Assembly: GCA_014801585.1 (NCBI GenBank)
Contig: JAAVDX010000026.1
Coordinates: 1 to 41,998 of the forward strand
Direction of reading: 5' to 3'
DNA from: Bacteroides sp.
Lineage (GTDB): Bacteria > Bacteroidota > Bacteroidia > Bacteroidales > Muribaculaceae
DNA length: 41,998 bases
The position numbers and the translations under genes are program-made. Numbering within the stretch: position 1 is the first letter of the stretch; each line of letters starts with the position of its first letter. The notes under the pieces are model-generated. The model saw only the letters and a list, made by a program, of their open reading frames with translations, was not told where the DNA came from and did not search any database. Of the stretch, positions 25,844 through 34,518 are shown piece by piece.

Positions 25844-27175
25844 ATGGAACGTTACGTCGCTGCGATTGAAATAAGCAGCTCAAAAATAATCGGTGTCATT
25901 GGCCGCGTGCAATCCGAAGGTCGGGTTGATATCGTGGCCGTAGAACAGGAAAAGTGTGTCGAAAGCGTGCGCTACGGAGTCATTCAGAATCTGGAGGAGA
26001 CCTCTATGCGTCTGGCTCGTATCCTTGAGAAACTTGAGCGCAAACCGGCTATCCATCCGAAGAAAATCCAGAGTGTCTTCATCGGTCTTAATGCCCGCTC
26101 GCTCCATAGTATCCCCACTACGGTGCGCCTTCAGCTGCCCGACGATACGGAAATCACTGATGATATCCTTCAGCGCCTGCGCCACGACGCTCTGAACGTC
26201 GCAATCGATTCGTCGCTTGAGATTGTTGATGTAGTGCCAAGGAAGTATAAGATCGGTACTCGCGAGACCCCCTCACCCAAAGGGTCGATCGGCAATAGCA
26301 TTCAGGCTGATTATGATATAATCGTGTGTCGGCCGGAAGTGAAGCGTAATATTCTGCGTGTTGTGCAGAATAAGCTCGGAATCGACATTGACGGATTTGT
26401 GGTCACTCCCCTCTCGACCGGACTTCTTATCCTTTCGCCGGAGGAGAAACGCCTCGGGTGTATGCTCGTAGATATAGGGGCGGAGACTACGGCTGTCACC
26501 ATCTATCGCGACGGCGCTCTCAATTATTTCGCCACTCTCCCTCTGGGTGGCCGAAACATCACCCGAGACATCACCTATCTCTCAATGCTTGAGGAGCGTG
26601 CAGAGGAGATTAAAATCACTCTCGGCAATGCTATCCAGCCGGAATCTCCCTCTACGCTTAATCTCAACGGCATTAAATTTGCAGAGGTGAGTAATTATGT
26701 AGTGGCGCGGTCGGAAGAAATAGTAGCCAATATCATAGAGCAGATAGCTTATGCCGGCCTTAAAGAGAAGGATCTCCCGGGGGGAATTATCTGCATCGGC
26801 GGCGGCTCCAAGCTCAACGGAATGACGGAACTAATATCGCGCCAGCTTGGAGGTATCCCCGTGAAGATGGGGCGTCTCCCCTCTTACGTCCACATGGAGG
26901 ATGTAAAGGGTCCGAGTTCGGAGATCGTGGAAGTGGCAAGCGTATTGTATGCCGGAGCGACTCTTACCAACGCCCAATGTCTGGAAGAGCCGAAGCAGGA
27001 TGAGCTCCCGGTAATCGGCACTTCGGGCGATGACGAGCGCGAAGATGAATATATCAATGAACCGGCACGCCCGCGACCCGGAAATACATTGAAGTTCGTC
27101 AACAAAATCAAGAATGGATTCTCACGTCTGTTTGCAGGTCCTGAAGATGAAGATGAAACTGATTCACTCGATTAA
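25844..27175 (+). CDS. ftsA: Cell division protein FtsA
   Basis: FtsA is an actin-like ATPase that anchors FtsZ filaments to the membrane and recruits later division proteins. The 443-residue protein has the actin-fold motifs: a phosphate-1 type segment near the N-terminus (YVAAIEISSSKIIGVIG), LGCMLVDIGAETTAVTIY, and ICIGGGSKLNGM in the adenosine region. After a flexible acidic linker rich in Glu, Asp and Pro, the C-terminus has a likely amphipathic membrane-targeting helix (FVNKIKNGFSRLFAG), followed by an acidic tail. It starts 27 bases after ftsQ and ends 32 before ftsZ. Confidence 0.96.
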   Translation: MERYVAAIEISSSKIIGVIGRVQSEGRVDIVAVEQEKCVESVRYGVIQNLEETSMRLARILEKLERKPAIHPKKIQSVFIGLNARSLHSIPTTVRLQLPDDTEITDDILQRLRHDALNVAIDSSLEIVDVVPRKYKIGTRETPSPKGSIGNSIQADYDIIVCRPEVKRNILRVVQNKLGIDIDGFVVTPLSTGLLILSPEEKRLGCMLVDIGAETTAVTIYRDGALNYFATLPLGGRNITRDITYLSMLEERAEEIKITLGNAIQPESPSTLNLNGIKFAEVSNYVVARSEEIVANIIEQIAYAGLKEKDLPGGIICIGGGSKLNGMTELISRQLGGIPVKMGRLPSYVHMEDVKGPSSEIVEVASVLYAGATLTNAQCLEEPKQDELPVIGTSGDDEREDEYINEPARPRPGNTLKFVNKIKNGFSRLFAGPEDEDETDSLD

Positions 27176-27207
27176 ACCTCTCTGTTAAACCTCACAGCTG
27201 AACGAAA

Positions 27208-28584
27208 ATGAACGAAAATTTCAATATAAACGATACTTCCGGTTTTCTGAGCGATTCGAATCAGGATATCATCAAGGTCGTAGGCGTCGGAGGCGGCGGC
27301 GGAAATGCCGTCAATTATATGTTCCGCCAGAACATTCCGAACGTCAATTTCGTCGTGTGCAATACCGACGAGCAGGCACTCAGGAAATCACCTGTGCCTC
27401 ATAAACTCATCCTGGGACCCGAAATCACAAAAGGTCGTGGAGCCGGTAACAAGCCGGAGGTGGGGCGCGAGTGTGCTGAAGCTTCCGCTGATGAAATCAA
27501 GCGTCTCTTTGACGACCATACGGAGATGGTGTTCGTCACTGCCGGAATGGGTGGCGGTACGGGCACAGGAGCCGGACCGGTAGTAGCACGTCTGGCAAAA
27601 GAGGCCGGAATGCTGACTATCGGCATCGTGACTGTCCCATTCCTTTTCGAGGGCGAGAAGAAGATCCTCAAGGCTCTCGACGGCGCTGCGGAGATGAAGA
27701 AGCATGTCGACGCTCTCCTCGTCATCAATAATGAGAATCTTATTGATCTCTATAAGGATCTGAATTTCTTCAATGCCTTCGAGCGCGCGGACGATACTCT
27801 CGCCAACGCAGCCCGTTCAATCTCTGAGATTATCTCTGAGGAATGTTATATCAACGTCGATTTTCAAGACGTCAAGACTATCCTCAAGGATTCCGGCACG
27901 GCTATTATCTCTACAGCCTACGGCGAGGGGGAACACCGCATCTCGCAGGCAATCCATAACGCTCTCCATTCTCCGCTTCTCAAGACCCACGATATCAATA
28001 CTTCGAAGCGACTGCTCTTCAAGTTTGTATGTTCGCGCGATGCGGAACATCCGTTGCGTGCGGATGAAATCAATGAAATCCGCCAGTTTACGGCCAATCT
28101 TCCTTCGAGCATCGACGTGAAGTGGGGTATCGGTGATAATCCGGAGATGGGCGACACTGTGAAAGTCACCATCTTAGCGTCAGGATTCGATGTCACTCTG
28201 CGAGAAAGCGATTCAGTCGGCAGCAAAGGGGAAATCAAATTCCATTCTGAGGTTGATGACGTAAAACGCGAAGAGGAGAAACAGCCCGCTGCTACGAAAG
28301 CTCAGATGGAGGAGGTCTATGGCACGGAGAAACTTACGAAGCAGATCCGCGACGCAGCGAAAATCAAATATGCCGTATTGCAACCTTCGCAGTTTGACGA
28401 TCATGAGGTGATCGCTATGCTTGAACGCACTCCGACCTATAATCGTGACCCGCGTTTCAATGAAGAGCTCAACCGCATCTCACGCGGCGAACCTGCTCAT
28501 CATGGCGGTGCCACTCATACAGGTGGCGGCGCTGCGCGCTCCGGACAGGCAGATGCCTCATCAGCCAACAAGATATCATTCTAA
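27208..28584 (+). CDS. ftsZ: Cell division protein FtsZ
   Basis: FtsZ is the tubulin-like GTPase that forms the division ring. The 458-residue protein has the GTP-binding signature GGGTGTG at 115-121, the early loop VVGVGGGGGNAVN, and the T7 synergy-loop region FNAFERADDTLANAARSISE. The GTPase and C-terminal core end near residue 315. A variable linker rich in Glu and Lys follows, then AMLERTPTYNRDPRF near 415, which is likely the conserved peptide that contacts FtsA. An additional tail rich in Gly, Ala, His and Ser ends in KISF, so the probable partner-binding peptide is not at the extreme C-terminus as in E. coli. It is the last gene of the dcw order here. Confidence 0.97.
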   Translation: MNENFNINDTSGFLSDSNQDIIKVVGVGGGGGNAVNYMFRQNIPNVNFVVCNTDEQALRKSPVPHKLILGPEITKGRGAGNKPEVGRECAEASADEIKRLFDDHTEMVFVTAGMGGGTGTGAGPVVARLAKEAGMLTIGIVTVPFLFEGEKKILKALDGAAEMKKHVDALLVINNENLIDLYKDLNFFNAFERADDTLANAARSISEIISEECYINVDFQDVKTILKDSGTAIISTAYGEGEHRISQAIHNALHSPLLKTHDINTSKRLLFKFVCSRDAEHPLRADEINEIRQFTANLPSSIDVKWGIGDNPEMGDTVKVTILASGFDVTLRESDSVGSKGEIKFHSEVDDVKREEEKQPAATKAQMEEVYGTEKLTKQIRDAAKIKYAVLQPSQFDDHEVIAMLERTPTYNRDPRFNEELNRISRGEPAHHGGATHTGGGAARSGQADASSANKISF

Positions 28585-28601
28585 TTCATCCCATACATTA
28601 C

Positions 28602-28625
28602 GCCACGCCCGGACACCGGCGCGGC
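28602..28625 (+). terminator. Possible GC-rich hairpin terminator after ftsZ
   Basis: GCC-CGC-CGG pairs with CCG-GCG-GGC around the loop ACA, with one mismatch and one bulge. A weak T-rich stretch follows some bases later. It might attenuate transcription between ftsZ and the methyltransferase gene. Confidence 0.35.
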
Positions 28626-28659
28626 ATAACAAATTCTTTATTTTACTTACTCTTTAGTG

Positions 28660-30402
28660 ATGGAAAATATCTATCAGATGGTGGCCAAGACTTTTCAGGG
28701 CCTCGAAGAAGTGCTTCGCGACGAACTCATCGCACTCGGAGCACAGAATGTGGAGACCGGTACTCGCATGGTCTCTTTTGACGGCGATCTGGAATTGATG
28801 TATAAGGCCAACCTCTGCTGCCGAACCGCTCTCCGAATCCTGAAGCCTATCGCAAAGTTCTCGGCCTCAGATCCCGATGAACTCTATGACTTCGTACGCG
28901 ATTTCAAATGGGAGGACTACATGACGGCGAAATCTACTTTCTGCGTGGATTCCACAGTCAATGGTCCCGGCTTCCCTCACTCGAAATATGTCACTTATCG
29001 CGTGAAAGACGGCATCGCCGACCATTTCCGCGATCTTTGCGGACAGCGACCCTCAATCCGTCTGGAAAAGGCGGACGTGATGCTCAACGTCCATATCGCC
29101 GACACCCGCATCACAATCTCGCTCGATTCGAGCGGCGAACCTCTCAATCGACGTGGATATCGCGTTGAGCAGACTGAGGCACCTATCAATGAGGTGCTCG
29201 CTGCCGGAATCATTATGCTCACGGGCTGGCATGGTGAAACCGATTTCGCCGACCCGATGTGCGGTTCGGGCACATTCCCTATCGAGGCGGCTCTTATTGC
29301 CGGGAATATAAATCCGGGTATTTATCGCGAGAGCTTCGCCTTTGAAAAATGGCCTGATTTCGACAGCGATCTTTTCGAATCTATCTATAACGATGATTCT
29401 GCCGAACGCGACATCACGTGCCGTATCCTCTGCGGAGATAAGGATCCGGAAGCTGTGCGCATTGCACGTAAGAATATCAAGGCAGCTCGCCTTGAATCAA
29501 ATATCGACATTGTATGCCGTCCGATGCAGGAATGGGATGAAAATGAGAATCCCGGTGGTATTCTCGTAAGCAATCCTCCCTATGGCGAACGCCTGCGCCC
29601 GGCGGATATGGAGACTCTATACCGTCAGCTCGGAGAGACTTTGAAATTTCATTTCCAGGGCTGGAACGCATGGATTCTCGGCTATAAGGATGAGCATTTC
29701 GCCTCTATCGGCCTGAAACCGTCGGCAAAGTATCCGCTTCTCAACGGCTCTTTGGAATGTTCGCTCCGCGAATACGTGCTTTTCGACGGGAAATACAACG
29801 ATTTCCGTGCTGACGGAGGCACTGTGAAGACTCGCATCAAGGAGGAGACTCCGCGTCATCCCCAGCATCATAAGTCGGAGCGTGAGTGGGAACATGAGAC
29901 ACGCAAATACAAGAAGAATTTTGTACGCACGGACCGCACTGAGCGCACAGAATATTCTGGCTATGACAACGACCGCTCTTTCGCCGACGAAGAAAGCCGA
30001 CCGCGTTACGACCATAATGCCAGAAATAATCGCGGAGGCTATGATGGTAATGACCGCAAGGGTGGATATGACCGAAAACCCCGCTTCGACCGTGATGACC
30101 GCAAGGGCGGATATGACCGTAAGCCCCGCTTCGACCGCGATGATCGCAAGGGCGGATATGACCGTAAGCCTCGCTTCGACCGCAATGACCGCGACGGTTT
30201 CAGAGACGGCAATTTCCGCCCGGCAGGGAAGACTTTTACACGCCGCGAAGATAATGGGCCGGCACGCGCTTCCGCTCCCGCACGCACGATCAATGACCGC
30301 GGACCGCGTCTATCGCAAGACGCTACGGCTCTCTCCAATCCGGTCTATATGCGTTCGCGCAAGACGCGCCGCGCATCCGAAAATCCGGAGGGAGAGGAGT
30401 AA
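28660..30402 (+). CDS. THUMP-domain rRNA N2-guanine methyltransferase (RlmL-like) with Arg/Gly/Asp repeat tail
   Basis: This SAM-dependent RNA methyltransferase belongs to the RlmL (YcbY N-terminal half) family, which modifies guanine in 23S rRNA. I chose the ATG at 28660 over the adjoining upstream GTG; it gives 580 residues. A ferredoxin-like/THUMP part (about 1-160) precedes the catalytic domain, with ADPMCGSGTFPIEAALIAG (SAM binding, about 197-215) and SNPPYGERL (about 304-312). The family domain ends near 385. The remaining 195 residues are highly charged and low in complexity, and include three tandem 15-residue units (468-512, each starting GGYDRKPRFDR or similar) after a shortened one. 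Such a tail resembles RNA-binding RGG/RG-rich regions, but that is inference. It follows ftsZ by 75 bases and precedes purD by 18. Confidence 0.88.
   Translation: MENIYQMVAKTFQGLEEVLRDELIALGAQNVETGTRMVSFDGDLELMYKANLCCRTALRILKPIAKFSASDPDELYDFVRDFKWEDYMTAKSTFCVDSTVNGPGFPHSKYVTYRVKDGIADHFRDLCGQRPSIRLEKADVMLNVHIADTRITISLDSSGEPLNRRGYRVEQTEAPINEVLAAGIIMLTGWHGETDFADPMCGSGTFPIEAALIAGNINPGIYRESFAFEKWPDFDSDLFESIYNDDSAERDITCRILCGDKDPEAVRIARKNIKAARLESNIDIVCRPMQEWDENENPGGILVSNPPYGERLRPADMETLYRQLGETLKFHFQGWNAWILGYKDEHFASIGLKPSAKYPLLNGSLECSLREYVLFDGKYNDFRADGGTVKTRIKEETPRHPQHHKSEREWEHETRKYKKNFVRTDRTERTEYSGYDNDRSFADEESRPRYDHNARNNRGGYDGNDRKGGYDRKPRFDRDDRKGGYDRKPRFDRDDRKGGYDRKPRFDRNDRDGFRDGNFRPAGKTFTRREDNGPARASAPARTINDRGPRLSQDATALSNPVYMRSRKTRRASENPEGEE
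30034..30195 (+). repeat. In-frame 45-bp tandem repeats in the methyltransferase gene
   Basis: Three 45-bp units lie at 30061-30105, 30106-30150 and 30151-30195. A 27-bp partial unit (30034-30060) comes before them. Differences between units are mostly silent third-position changes, so the peptide GGYDRKPRFDR is preserved. This indicates selection on the protein rather than very recent copying. Confidence 0.9.
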
Positions 30403-30420
30403 TCACTTAGCCAGACTTTA

Positions 30421-31659
30421 ATGAAGGACAATCTTAATATTCTGATTCTCGGCCATGGCGACCGGGAGAAAGCACTCGCCACTGCCCTGCTTCGTTCGCC
30501 GAGATGCAAATCTCTCTTCCTGCAGATTCCGGAAGTCAATCAGACGCTTACGGCGGACGTAAATGAGGAAGATTTTGATGACGTCGCGCGTTTCTGCTCC
30601 GAACATGACATCGATATACTTATTCCCGGGCCAGAACGCCTGATTCATGCCGGAATCCGCGAGGCTATCATTGATAATCCACTTTCCGAATCTGTGAAGG
30701 TAATCGCTCCGGGACGCGAAGGGGCAATGCTCGAAGGGAGTAAGGAATATGCAAAGGAGTTTATGATGGAGGAAGGTATCCCCTCTCCCCGATTCATGCC
30801 CGTAGATTCCGAGACGCTCGACGAAGGACTGAGTTTTCTTGACTCACTTCCCGGACCTTACGTGCTGAAAGCCGATGGTCTGGCCGACGGCAAGGGAGTC
30901 TTTATCACTTCAGATCTTGACGATGCTAAAGATATTCTCCACCGGATGCTCGAAGGGCTGCTGGGCGAAGCTTCCAAGAAGGTGCTCATTGAAGAGTTTG
31001 TAGATGGCGCGGAGGTTACGGTTATGATCGCCACCGATGGCGAAGATTATATCATTTTGCCTCCGGCCCGCGATTATAAACGCCGATTCGACTCCGACCG
31101 CGGACCGAACACACGCGGGATGGGCTCGTATTCGCCGGTAGGCTTCGCTGACGCGGAGTTTATGGAAAAGGTGAGGAAACGTATCATCTTTCCCACTTTG
31201 CGCGGCCTGAAGAGCCGGGAAATCCCTTATAACGGATTTCTCTATTTCGGACTTATGAATATCGATGGCGAACCGGTGTTGATTGAATATAACGTACGCC
31301 TTGGCGATCCGGAGACTCAGTCAGTAATGCCGCGGATTGAAAGCGATTTCATGGAGATAATCGAGGGGATTGCAGATTCTACTGTAGGCCTGAAACGTAT
31401 ACAGGTCTCCCCTACGGCCTCCGTGGCTGTAGTCGGACTGCTTAAGACCGAACTAAGTCGCGAGAATTCAGCGAATCCGTCTGATTCCGGAAAAACTTCC
31501 GAAAAGCGTATCACCATGACCGGCACGGCTTCTACTCTGGAAGAGGCAGCTGCTATTGCCTATTCCCACATGGAGAATCTCAGCAAGAGCCTGCCTACAG
31601 GCGAGAGCATCGAATATCGCTCTGATATTGCGGCTGATAATGCGTCGCCGGGCTCCTGA
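30421..31659 (+). CDS. purD: Phosphoribosylamine-glycine ligase PurD, divergent
   Basis: PurD (GARS) joins glycine to phosphoribosylamine with ATP in the second step of purine synthesis. The 412-residue product keeps the ATP-grasp core: VLKADGLADGKGVFIT, VLIEEFVDGAEVTVMIATDG, PPARDYKRRFDSDRGPNTRG, and IEYNVRLGDPETQSVMPR. Two parts are unusual. The N-terminal loop reads LGHGDREKALATAL where most PurD have a GSGGREHALAW-type motif. The C-terminal domain is shortened and lacks the usual GGYPG and FHAGT motifs, having a Ser/Asn/Lys-rich stretch instead. It may be a diverged but working GARS or a paralogue with another substrate. It is closely linked to the upstream methyltransferase gene. Confidence 0.82.
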   Translation: MKDNLNILILGHGDREKALATALLRSPRCKSLFLQIPEVNQTLTADVNEEDFDDVARFCSEHDIDILIPGPERLIHAGIREAIIDNPLSESVKVIAPGREGAMLEGSKEYAKEFMMEEGIPSPRFMPVDSETLDEGLSFLDSLPGPYVLKADGLADGKGVFITSDLDDAKDILHRMLEGLLGEASKKVLIEEFVDGAEVTVMIATDGEDYIILPPARDYKRRFDSDRGPNTRGMGSYSPVGFADAEFMEKVRKRIIFPTLRGLKSREIPYNGFLYFGLMNIDGEPVLIEYNVRLGDPETQSVMPRIESDFMEIIEGIADSTVGLKRIQVSPTASVAVVGLLKTELSRENSANPSDSGKTSEKRITMTGTASTLEEAAAIAYSHMENLSKSLPTGESIEYRSDIAADNASPGS

Positions 31660-31757
31660 AGAGCGTAATATCTTATCGAATCCCGCTCGATTGGATTGAA
31701 TCCCGCTACCCGATCTGCAAATAATTAACCCGGTTTGATTTTTCCGACTTACGAAGA

Positions 31758-32738
31758 ATGAACAGACGCGTGCTTTACCCCTCAGGAATGTTGGGGCTTA
31801 TTATAATCTGTCTCGCTCTTGCTGCGACGGGCTATCTTATGCCTGCTCCGACTCCATTGGCAGAGCGGGGATTCGGATTGGTATTTCCGTCGCCCGATCT
31901 TTGGAACCTCTTGCCATCGGCCGGCGAGATTCTGAATGTGGCAGGGATAGCTTTATCCTCGGCCATTCTTTATCTCATCAATAAGAATTACAGTCTTATA
32001 CGTACGGGGCAGCCACTCGGCGCATCTTTTTTTCTTCCGCTCTGCTTCTCGAATCTACCGGTTGGAGGTCACTGGTCGACAATGCCCTTTGTCACTCTCT
32101 TCGTTCTCGTCATCTTCGCGACGCTATTCAGCCAGTACCGACCTCGCAACGCAACCCGCGCCATGTTCTTCGCTGCCACTTGTCTCTCTGTAGGGTCAAT
32201 GTTTGAATATGCCTTTATTCCGTTGGCATTGGCCACTTTTATCGGTGCATTCATAATGGAGGCAATGCGCGCGAAAGAGGTCCTCGCTATGGGCCTCGGA
32301 CTGATTGCGCCTTATTGGGTAGGCATAGGATTCGGACTGATTAATCCGCTTGATATGCGTATTCCCGTGCCTCACACGATATTTGCGGGGAATCTGTCGC
32401 CGGAAGCTTTCGTCACTCTGACCGTCACGGGAGTCATGGCTCTCTGCGCCGCAATTCTTTCGCTCTATAACGGACTGATTCTATATGCGGGGAATACCCG
32501 GGTAAGAAGATCAATACTGACTATCAATACATTCGGCATTATAGCCTCCATTGCTATGATTTTCGATGTGGATAATCTTCCGGCCTATCTGGGAGTCTGC
32601 TATATATGGGTGGCCAATCAACTGGCTAACCTCTTTACCCTCCGCGATCTGCGACGAGGAGGTCTGCTCTACTGGCTCCTGCAGCTTCTTATCTTCTCAA
32701 TCTCAATGATATATTTCTTGGCACTCCACGAAGTTTGA
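31758..32738 (+). CDS. Multi-pass membrane protein of unknown function
   Basis: I do not recognise this family. The 326-residue product is strongly hydrophobic, with roughly eight or nine predicted membrane helices and short loops. The first helix follows a brief basic N-terminus (MNRRVLYPSGMLGLIIICLA). No catalytic or transport motif stands out. Paired aromatic and proline residues (WSTMPFVTLFVL, LIAPYWVGIGFGLINPLDM) suggest a conserved membrane core. It is placed 98 bases after purD, and its stop is followed 29 bases later by the pdxB ATG, so it is probably in one operon with pdxB. A function in envelope biology is only a guess. Confidence 0.8.
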   Translation: MNRRVLYPSGMLGLIIICLALAATGYLMPAPTPLAERGFGLVFPSPDLWNLLPSAGEILNVAGIALSSAILYLINKNYSLIRTGQPLGASFFLPLCFSNLPVGGHWSTMPFVTLFVLVIFATLFSQYRPRNATRAMFFAATCLSVGSMFEYAFIPLALATFIGAFIMEAMRAKEVLAMGLGLIAPYWVGIGFGLINPLDMRIPVPHTIFAGNLSPEAFVTLTVTGVMALCAAILSLYNGLILYAGNTRVRRSILTINTFGIIASIAMIFDVDNLPAYLGVCYIWVANQLANLFTLRDLRRGGLLYWLLQLLIFSISMIYFLALHEV

Positions 32739-32767
32739 AAATACGAAATATTAAAGTGGCTCATAAG

Positions 32768-33811
32768 ATGAAACCTACTCTTGTCATCGATAATGCAATC
32801 CCGTTTCTTGACGGACGACTTGACTCGCATTTCAATTGCCGGATATTACCTCCGGCAGAGATAACTTCCGAGGCAGTTAAGGATGCGCGGGGACTGCTCG
32901 TCAGAACGCGTACTCGCTGCGATGCAGCTCTGCTCGACAATTCGGCTGTGGAGTTTGTGGCGACAGGCACAATCGGACTCGACCATTTCGATATCCCATA
33001 TCTTGATTCGCGGAATATCGACTGGCAGAACGCGCCCGGATGTAATGCTCCGGCCGTGGCGCAATACGTCTGGCGTGCGTTGCTCGAATTGGGATTCGAT
33101 CCGTCAGCACAGACTTTAGGCGTAGTCGGCAAAGGGAATGTAGGTTCAATTGTAGCGGACTGGGGGCGACGGCTGGGAGCAAAAGTTATCGTTTGCGATC
33201 CGCCGCGAGCCGAGCAAGGACTGACCGATGAAGAGTATCTACCTCTCGAGCAATTGATAGCGGAAGCGGATGCAGTCACTTTCCACACACCGCTGATCCG
33301 CAAACCCGGAAGGACCCCGGCTACCAAATACCCCACATGGCATCTTGCCGACAGCAGAACATTAGGCAAATTACATACGGGTGCTATCGTCGTAAACGCT
33401 GCCAGAGGGGGAGTGGTGGATGAAAAAGCACTTGCGGAAGCAAAGAAGGAGAAGAATCTCCGCGTAGCAATCGACACGTGGGAAGGGGAACCCCGTATTA
33501 ATACAGATTTTCTCGCGATGGCCGATATCGCAACTTTCCATATAGCCGGATACTCACGTCAGGGAAAGGAGCGTGCTACTTATTCCATTCTCGACGGACT
33601 GGAACGTCATTTCGGAGTGAGGCTTGATAAATCCGGACTCACAGGACCTTATGTCGCCGGCAGACTTGATATCGCTTCTATTATCAGATCTTACGATATT
33701 CAGGCCGACGATGCGGAATTTCGACGCCGTCCCGCTGATTTTGAATCCTTGCGCGATTTCTATCATCTGCGTGAAGAAACCGAGGCAGCCAATATAGACC
33801 CTATAGACTGA
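32768..33811 (+). CDS. pdxB: Erythronate-4-phosphate dehydrogenase PdxB
   Basis: PdxB oxidises 4-phosphoerythronate in the DXP-dependent route to pyridoxal phosphate. I chose the ATG at 32768 (MKPTLVIDNAIPFLDGRL); the frame is open further upstream through GTG and TTG codons that overlap or touch the preceding gene. The 347-residue protein is a D-2-hydroxyacid dehydrogenase. Its nucleotide-binding motif is GVVGKGNVGSIVADWGRRLG (118-137). The catalytic set is Arg213 in NAARGGVVDE, a Glu in DTWEGEP (236-242), and His258 in ATFHIAGYS. ATGTIGLDHFDIPYLD and APGCNAPAVAQYVW are PdxB-like and separate it from SerA. It is a little shorter than E. coli PdxB. Confidence 0.92.
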   Translation: MKPTLVIDNAIPFLDGRLDSHFNCRILPPAEITSEAVKDARGLLVRTRTRCDAALLDNSAVEFVATGTIGLDHFDIPYLDSRNIDWQNAPGCNAPAVAQYVWRALLELGFDPSAQTLGVVGKGNVGSIVADWGRRLGAKVIVCDPPRAEQGLTDEEYLPLEQLIAEADAVTFHTPLIRKPGRTPATKYPTWHLADSRTLGKLHTGAIVVNAARGGVVDEKALAEAKKEKNLRVAIDTWEGEPRINTDFLAMADIATFHIAGYSRQGKERATYSILDGLERHFGVRLDKSGLTGPYVAGRLDIASIIRSYDIQADDAEFRRRPADFESLRDFYHLREETEAANIDPID

Positions 33812-33834
33812 ATGTATAAGAGAATCGCCGAAGC

Positions 33835-34506
33835 ATGAAATATTACGTAGTATGGGCCGGCCACCATCCGGGCGTATATGACACGTGGGAAGACTGTCAA
33901 GAACAGATTAAGAATTTTCCCGGGGCCCGATTCAAATCTTTCTCCTCCGCAGCTGCCGCTACGGAGGCCTACCGCATGGGAGTCGCCGAGGAGGATAGCG
34001 CGGATCTTACCCGTTTGCTCGATGGTGCCGGAGCGGCCCGCGAAAGCAGGAAAAAGGGGAGAGCAACCTCCGCACCGCACTACATGGATAATCCGGAGGT
34101 CAATATCGATGCCTGGGCTGTCGATGCGGCTTGTTCCGGTAATCCCGGCCCGGTGGAATATCGTGGGGTAGAACTGATGTCGGGTCGCGAACTCTTTCGC
34201 ATCGGTCCGCTTCAGGGAGGCACAAATAATCTCGGAGAGTTTCTCGCTATCGTCCATGCCCTCGCTCTTCAAGACAAAATGGGCATCACCAAGCCTATCT
34301 ATTCCGATTCCGTCTCCGGAATGGCATGGGTGCGCAATCGGCGAATAAAGACGACTCTGACCGAAAATGCGGTCAATGCTCCTCTGTTTAATCTCCTGCG
34401 GCGCGGCATACATTGGCTTAACACCCACTCATGGAAGGCCCCGATCATGAAGTGGGATACTCCACGCTGGGGCGAAATCCCGGCCGATTTCGGACGAAAG
34501 GGTTGA
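33835..34506 (+). CDS. rnhA: Ribonuclease H with N-terminal hybrid-binding domain
   Basis: This enzyme cuts the RNA strand of RNA-DNA hybrids. The 223-residue protein begins with a small RNA/DNA hybrid-binding (Cauli_VI/viroplasmin-type) domain at about 2-46 (KYYVVWAGHHPGVYDTWEDC, then FKSFSSAAAATEAY). A linker leads to an RNase H domain at about 90-220. Likely catalytic acids are Asp97 in AWAVDAACSGNPGP, Glu135 in NNLGEFLAIVHAL, Asp158 in PIYSDSVSGMAWV, and Asp218 near the C-terminus. The linker (about 50-85) is rich in Ala, Arg and Lys. It starts 23 bases after pdxB and ends 12 before queG. Confidence 0.92.
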   Translation: MKYYVVWAGHHPGVYDTWEDCQEQIKNFPGARFKSFSSAAAATEAYRMGVAEEDSADLTRLLDGAGAARESRKKGRATSAPHYMDNPEVNIDAWAVDAACSGNPGPVEYRGVELMSGRELFRIGPLQGGTNNLGEFLAIVHALALQDKMGITKPIYSDSVSGMAWVRNRRIKTTLTENAVNAPLFNLLRRGIHWLNTHSWKAPIMKWDTPRWGEIPADFGRKG

Positions 34507-34518
34507 TAAAAAAACGAA

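Noticed and set aside
29882..30421. 179-codon plus-strand frame overlapping the methyltransferase tail
   Set aside because: It is the alternative reading of the 45-bp repeats in a +1 frame; the main frame keeps peptide repeats with silent changes, this one does not.
32761..33477. 238-codon minus-strand frame inside pdxB
   Set aside because: Antisense to PdxB catalytic motifs; the composition is Ser/Ala/Arg-rich, typical of shadows.
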